Source: Chara braunii (taxonomy: Eukaryota; Streptophyta; Charophyceae; Charales; Characeae). Taken from it: a stretch of 20,779 bases of DNA. Made by a program: the position numbers and the translations under genes. The stretch covers positions 492,948-513,726 of the forward strand of contig BFEA01000068.1 in the NCBI GenBank assembly GCA_003427395.1, in the 5' to 3' direction. The notes below the pieces were generated by a model. That model had not been told where the DNA came from. It worked only from the letters and a program-made list of their open reading frames with translations, and made no database searches. Shown here in pieces: positions 17,579 through 20,779 of the stretch. Within the stretch, counting starts at the first letter, position 1. Every line of letters begins with the position of its first letter.

Positions 17579-20250
17579 CCGTCACGAAAAGGCCCCTCTC
17601 TCCCTGTCCCGTGGTTTGCACATGCTGAATCGAGTTGTACCCCCGACGCAGCTCGCTGCTCATCATCTGCACAGTTTCTACCAATCGGTTCATGGATCAC
17701 TTCTTCTCGCACCTACTAGATCACTGTGTGTTCCAGGTACACTGCTCGGTTTTCCTTTCTCGACGGACTCAACTATCACTTCTCACTTGCTCGGCGGACG
17801 CGTGGCACATTCCCCCACCCCTTGTCGACGGTTTTCCATGCTGGCTTCTCTCTCCTTCCCTTCTCGCTTCACTGAATCAGGCGATGCATCGCGCGCCCCA
17901 GGCGCGCTCTGATTCTCTGCGTCCCTGCTCTGAACCGCTCTGTCAGGTTCGATCAGCGGGCAGAGTACGCCTAGCACGCCCCGCCCAGGACCGCGACGAC
18001 CAGTTGGTTCTCCCACCGGCTGCGCACACCTGGCTCACACGCCCCCATCCGCTGACCACCCATGCCTCGGCTTGCGAAACGGGCTCGGAACATCGCGCGC
18101 ACCGTCCCTCAACTGCACCCGCCTGCGTAACTGCGCCGACTACACCATGCACACCTCCCTCTCACTTGCCACTCCCCTTGCTCGCGGAGTAACCGCCTGA
18201 GCGTCCGCGCGTCTGCCCTGTGCTTGCAGTCGCGGGTACACCTTGCTTGTGCCAAAACAAAATTCCCCCACTGTGCTTTTCGGCCTGACTATATGCAGAC
18301 CGGGTCCATTCCCACTCACCACAGCAGGCCGAAGCGTCCAGATCGTTGAGACCTCAGGCTGCAAACACCGCGGCAGCTACCTTGGCCTCCCGGTCCGCAC
18401 ATGCTATTCTCAGTTTTTAGCATGCCTCGTCATGTCTAGCTCGCGGTGCAGTAGTCCCAGGATTTTTGAGTCCGAATCAATCCCCTTCAACCGCAGCTGC
18501 CCGTAGCAGTCTCAGTTTTGTGCTGTACAGAACCATTCCCGCGCCTGGATAACAAACGATACCACGCAAAAGCACCGTGATAACAGCGAGTCTGAAAACC
18601 ACCAAGCTGGACTGCGGCAGTCGGGATCTCTTGCCCACCAATCTCACGGAGAGCACCATACAACACCACAATCCCGTAATAACGTCGAACCATAGCCATA
18701 TTGAAACCGAGGCTGAGCCAACCCATACCGATCCAACGCCGAGCCTAAAATGATCAATCCGAGTCTCCGTAAGCCTTAGTGTGCCAATGTCTGTCTACGC
18801 CGAATGTCCCGGAACGCTGCCAAGTTGGAACCACACCGATCATGGAATGCACTGATGGCGATTTTGTGATAATCGTTCGGGGTCGCCGCATCTCATAACA
18901 TAAGCCACCGTGATGTCCCCGAATCTGAGATAAATCACTGCCGTACTTGAAATGAACTACTGTCATGGTTCCGATCCTGAAATAAGTTGGGGCAGTGGCC
19001 CCGAACCTGATATAACGGGAGGCGACAATACTGAATCCGAAGTGTCTCGACGTGATGATACCGAACCTGAAATAAATCGCCGTACTAGTCCCGATCCTGT
19101 CAACAAATCATGCCGATGTGTCCGAACCTAAGTAGGCTGTCGTATGGTCCCGAGCCTGAAAATCGACCACCAAACTCAATTCCGAACCTGGAAATAATTC
19201 CACGTCAGCGGCCACAACCCTGAAAATGAGTCACCGTAGTGAAACAACTGTCGCCTCCCCATACCGAACAAGAAGCCCGTCGGTTACCATAGGATGCAGC
19301 CACTCTGCATCATACCGATCCTCTCAGAATCATGTACCCGTACCAAGCCAAAAACCATACATACTATCAGTCTGAGGTAGCACCACCCCATGATGTCCAT
19401 GGGACTCCCGCTCTCAGTACATCCCAATGGCGGTAAAGTTAGTAATCAAGCAACCCAGGAAAAGCGACGCAAGGGACCTCGACCATCGGTAGTAGTGAAA
19501 ACCGTTAGAATCTGGGAAAAATGATCAATCCAGGGTCAGAGCTGATGGCGGGCAATCGAGGCGAAATTAAGTCAATTTCCGAATAATCATGGGTTCCCGT
19601 CCCTTTCATCGTTTTTAATCATTTTTCCTTTTCCTTAATTCTATTGTCGGAAACAGTAAATTAACCGTAAATTTCCCAAAATTAAATTCCGAGAAAGTTT
19701 AAATAAATGGCCGATTTCCCTTTTGTTTCTTTTCTTTTTTAATATTTTTCTATGTTCTTAACTTCATTGCCGGGAACATAAAATAACAAGGGTATTCCCT
19801 CTAGAATTAAATGCCGTAAAAAATAAAGAAATTAAGGAGTATTATGTTTTTCCCTTCTCCCCTATTGGTCTTAATCCCTTTTCCCCATCTTTAATTATGG
19901 TACTAAAATAGTCAATAATTCGATGCCTCATTTCGGTCCCGGTCGTACGCTGCAAAAACGTTGCGGCGAGGTCAGTTCCCGCGATGCCTCTCCGCGGCAG
20001 GCCACTCCGGGTCTAAGCCTTTGAACGGCTTGAAATGACGGTCCCTAGATACGCCGAGTGAGGCCACCCATCTCGCCACCTTTGAGGGTTACTCGTAAGG
20101 TTCAGTGCGCCCAAAATCAGGGGTGCCCTGAGTTCCCCTAATTTCTGCTGCCAGGTCATTCCAAAGTACCGTTAAAACACGGACTTGTCCCTGAGCCTCA
20201 GCCCCAAAGCCGCAGATTTCAGGCGGCGCACTGGTTGTGGCCGCCTGACA
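17579..20250 (-). repeat. 5' LTR of Ty3/gypsy, segment 3 (outer part, with TG end)
   Basis: This matches 3716-6395 of the 3' LTR. It begins with the right CCGT target duplication and ends at 20250, where the minus strand starts TGTCAGGCGGCC. It carries the same 30-bp phased repeat and A/T-rich block as the other LTR. By-eye alignment of the first 150 bp shows about seven differences, so the two LTRs are roughly 95-96% identical there. The base just outside is A of ACGGT; a matching duplication on the left side of the whole element was not found. Confidence 0.88.
18672..19285. repeat. 30-bp phased degenerate repeat within 5' LTR
   Basis: This is the counterpart of the array in the 3' LTR, with the same CCGAACCTGAAATAA-like cores, for example in the run from about 18970 to 19215. 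A few one-base losses relative to the other copy (for example near 19145) shift the phase slightly. Confidence 0.72.
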
Positions 20251-20400
20251 ACGGTACCAGGCGGAGCGGTTTGGAGGCAGGTCGATGGACGGTCTGGGGG
20301 CGCAGGGGGACACTATCGTGGTACGAATTCGTGCCGCCATTTACCCGAGCGGCGCAGCGTTTTGGAGGCAGCAGTGCCTGTCCCGCCAGTGGGGGCGTTG
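20251..20400. repeat. GC-rich repeat flanking the composite, related to 1861-2070
   Basis: ACGGTACCAG, GCGGAGCGG, TTTGGAGGCAGGTCGA, GGTCTGGGGGCGCAGGGG and a second GAGCGGCGCAG...TTTTGGAGGCAG module follow directly outside the LTR. The same modules occur at 1914-2070. The order differs slightly: a segment of about 25 bp present on the left is missing here between CGGTACCAG and GCGGAGCGG. Confidence 0.6.
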
Positions 20401-20702
20401 TGATCGCTGCCAGGCAGCCAACATGCATGCGCGGTGTGGCGATGACTGACTCATCGCGGAGTGAACGTGGCATTGAGACAGCGAGCGGTGCGCGCATATG
20501 TGGTATAGATTCTCTACGTGGGCGGGGAGATGGGCAAGTGATATCGAGAGCGGAAGTCCTCCAGTGTGTCTTCGAGTGTGTGTGAGATTGGGAGAGGTGG
20601 GTGCATGTGTGATCGAGAGTGGCGAGAGCCAGAAAACGCGAGAGAGCCGAAGAACACTGATCGTCGGTGACATTGTCAAGATGGCTGATCAAGGTACGGT
20701 GC

Positions 20703-20705
<3 letters not shown>
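20401..20705. other. Flanking DNA with a possible unproven gene start at 20681
   Basis: This is purine-rich DNA (GAGAG and GTG motifs). ATGGCTGATCAAG at 20681-20693 has a good translation context (CAAG before ATGG) and is followed by GTACGG, which resembles a 5' splice site. Four codons are far too little to name a protein, and the frame also stays open without splicing into the TC tract. No other feature is recognised. Confidence 0.2.

Positions 20706-20779
<74 letters not shown>
20706..20779. repeat. (TC)n microsatellite at window end
   Basis: An almost pure TC run of 74 bp continues to the last base, so its full length is not visible. Confidence 0.95.

Noticed and set aside
20219-20704. 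161-codon minus-strand open frame
   Set aside because: It overlaps the LTR terminus and the GC-rich repeat, its composition is low-information, and no domain is seen.

Overview
The window reads as a repeat-dominated eukaryotic chromosome segment, with no intact host gene that I can support. The organism is probably a filamentous fungus. This is inferred from the retroelement pol: its RT, integrase and protease-linker motifs resemble the Ty3/gypsy lineage common in fungi. The exact taxon cannot be read from the sequence. Nothing bacterial is present: no operons, rRNA or CRISPR.

Layout. Positions 1-3168 are non-coding and repeat-rich: a 205-bp tandem repeat in four copies (about 263-1070), A-rich tracts, a possible tRNA-derived SINE, a GC-rich repeat of roughly 85 bp with a hairpin (about 1831-2070), and an irregular array with a duplicated 132-bp unit (2601-2975). 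Positions 3169-20250 form one large nested composite. Its base is a decayed Ty3/gypsy retrotransposon on the minus strand. The 3' LTR is at 3169-6395. The internal region at 6396-12321 reads, in minus order, truncated gag, protease, RT, RNase H, integrase with a GPY/F-like region, and a basic tail. The 5' LTR is broken into three pieces (12322-12757, 13110-13236, 17579-20250). The recognisable LTR is about 3.2 kb in both copies, which is very long, and the copies differ by roughly 4-5% in the parts I aligned by eye.

Three later insertions interrupt the retrotransposon: a 522-bp fold-back element between RNase H and integrase (8179-8700); a 352-bp hAT-like MITE with a perfect 8-bp target duplication in the 5' LTR (12758-13109); and a 4342-bp insertion with TG...CA ends and a 4-bp target duplication in the 5' LTR (13237-17578), best read as a giant solo LTR of a related family. 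The uninterrupted 3' LTR shows the empty site for both LTR insertions. The right flank (20251-20400) carries the same GC-rich repeat as 1914-2070. The window ends in a (TC)n tract preceded by a possible, unproven, gene start.

The retrotransposon cannot be autonomous. Gag lacks its capsid part, no primer-binding site follows the 5' LTR, and pol has many stops and frame changes. One stretch is not biological: 15582-15619 is exactly the 38-bp Nextera transposon-end junction embedded in a (CT)n microsatellite, so the assembly there is artefactual. I found no new defence, metabolic or regulatory system. The most interesting biology is the nested giant-LTR structure, the CGTACG-rich MITE and the 30-bp phased repeat inside the LTR.
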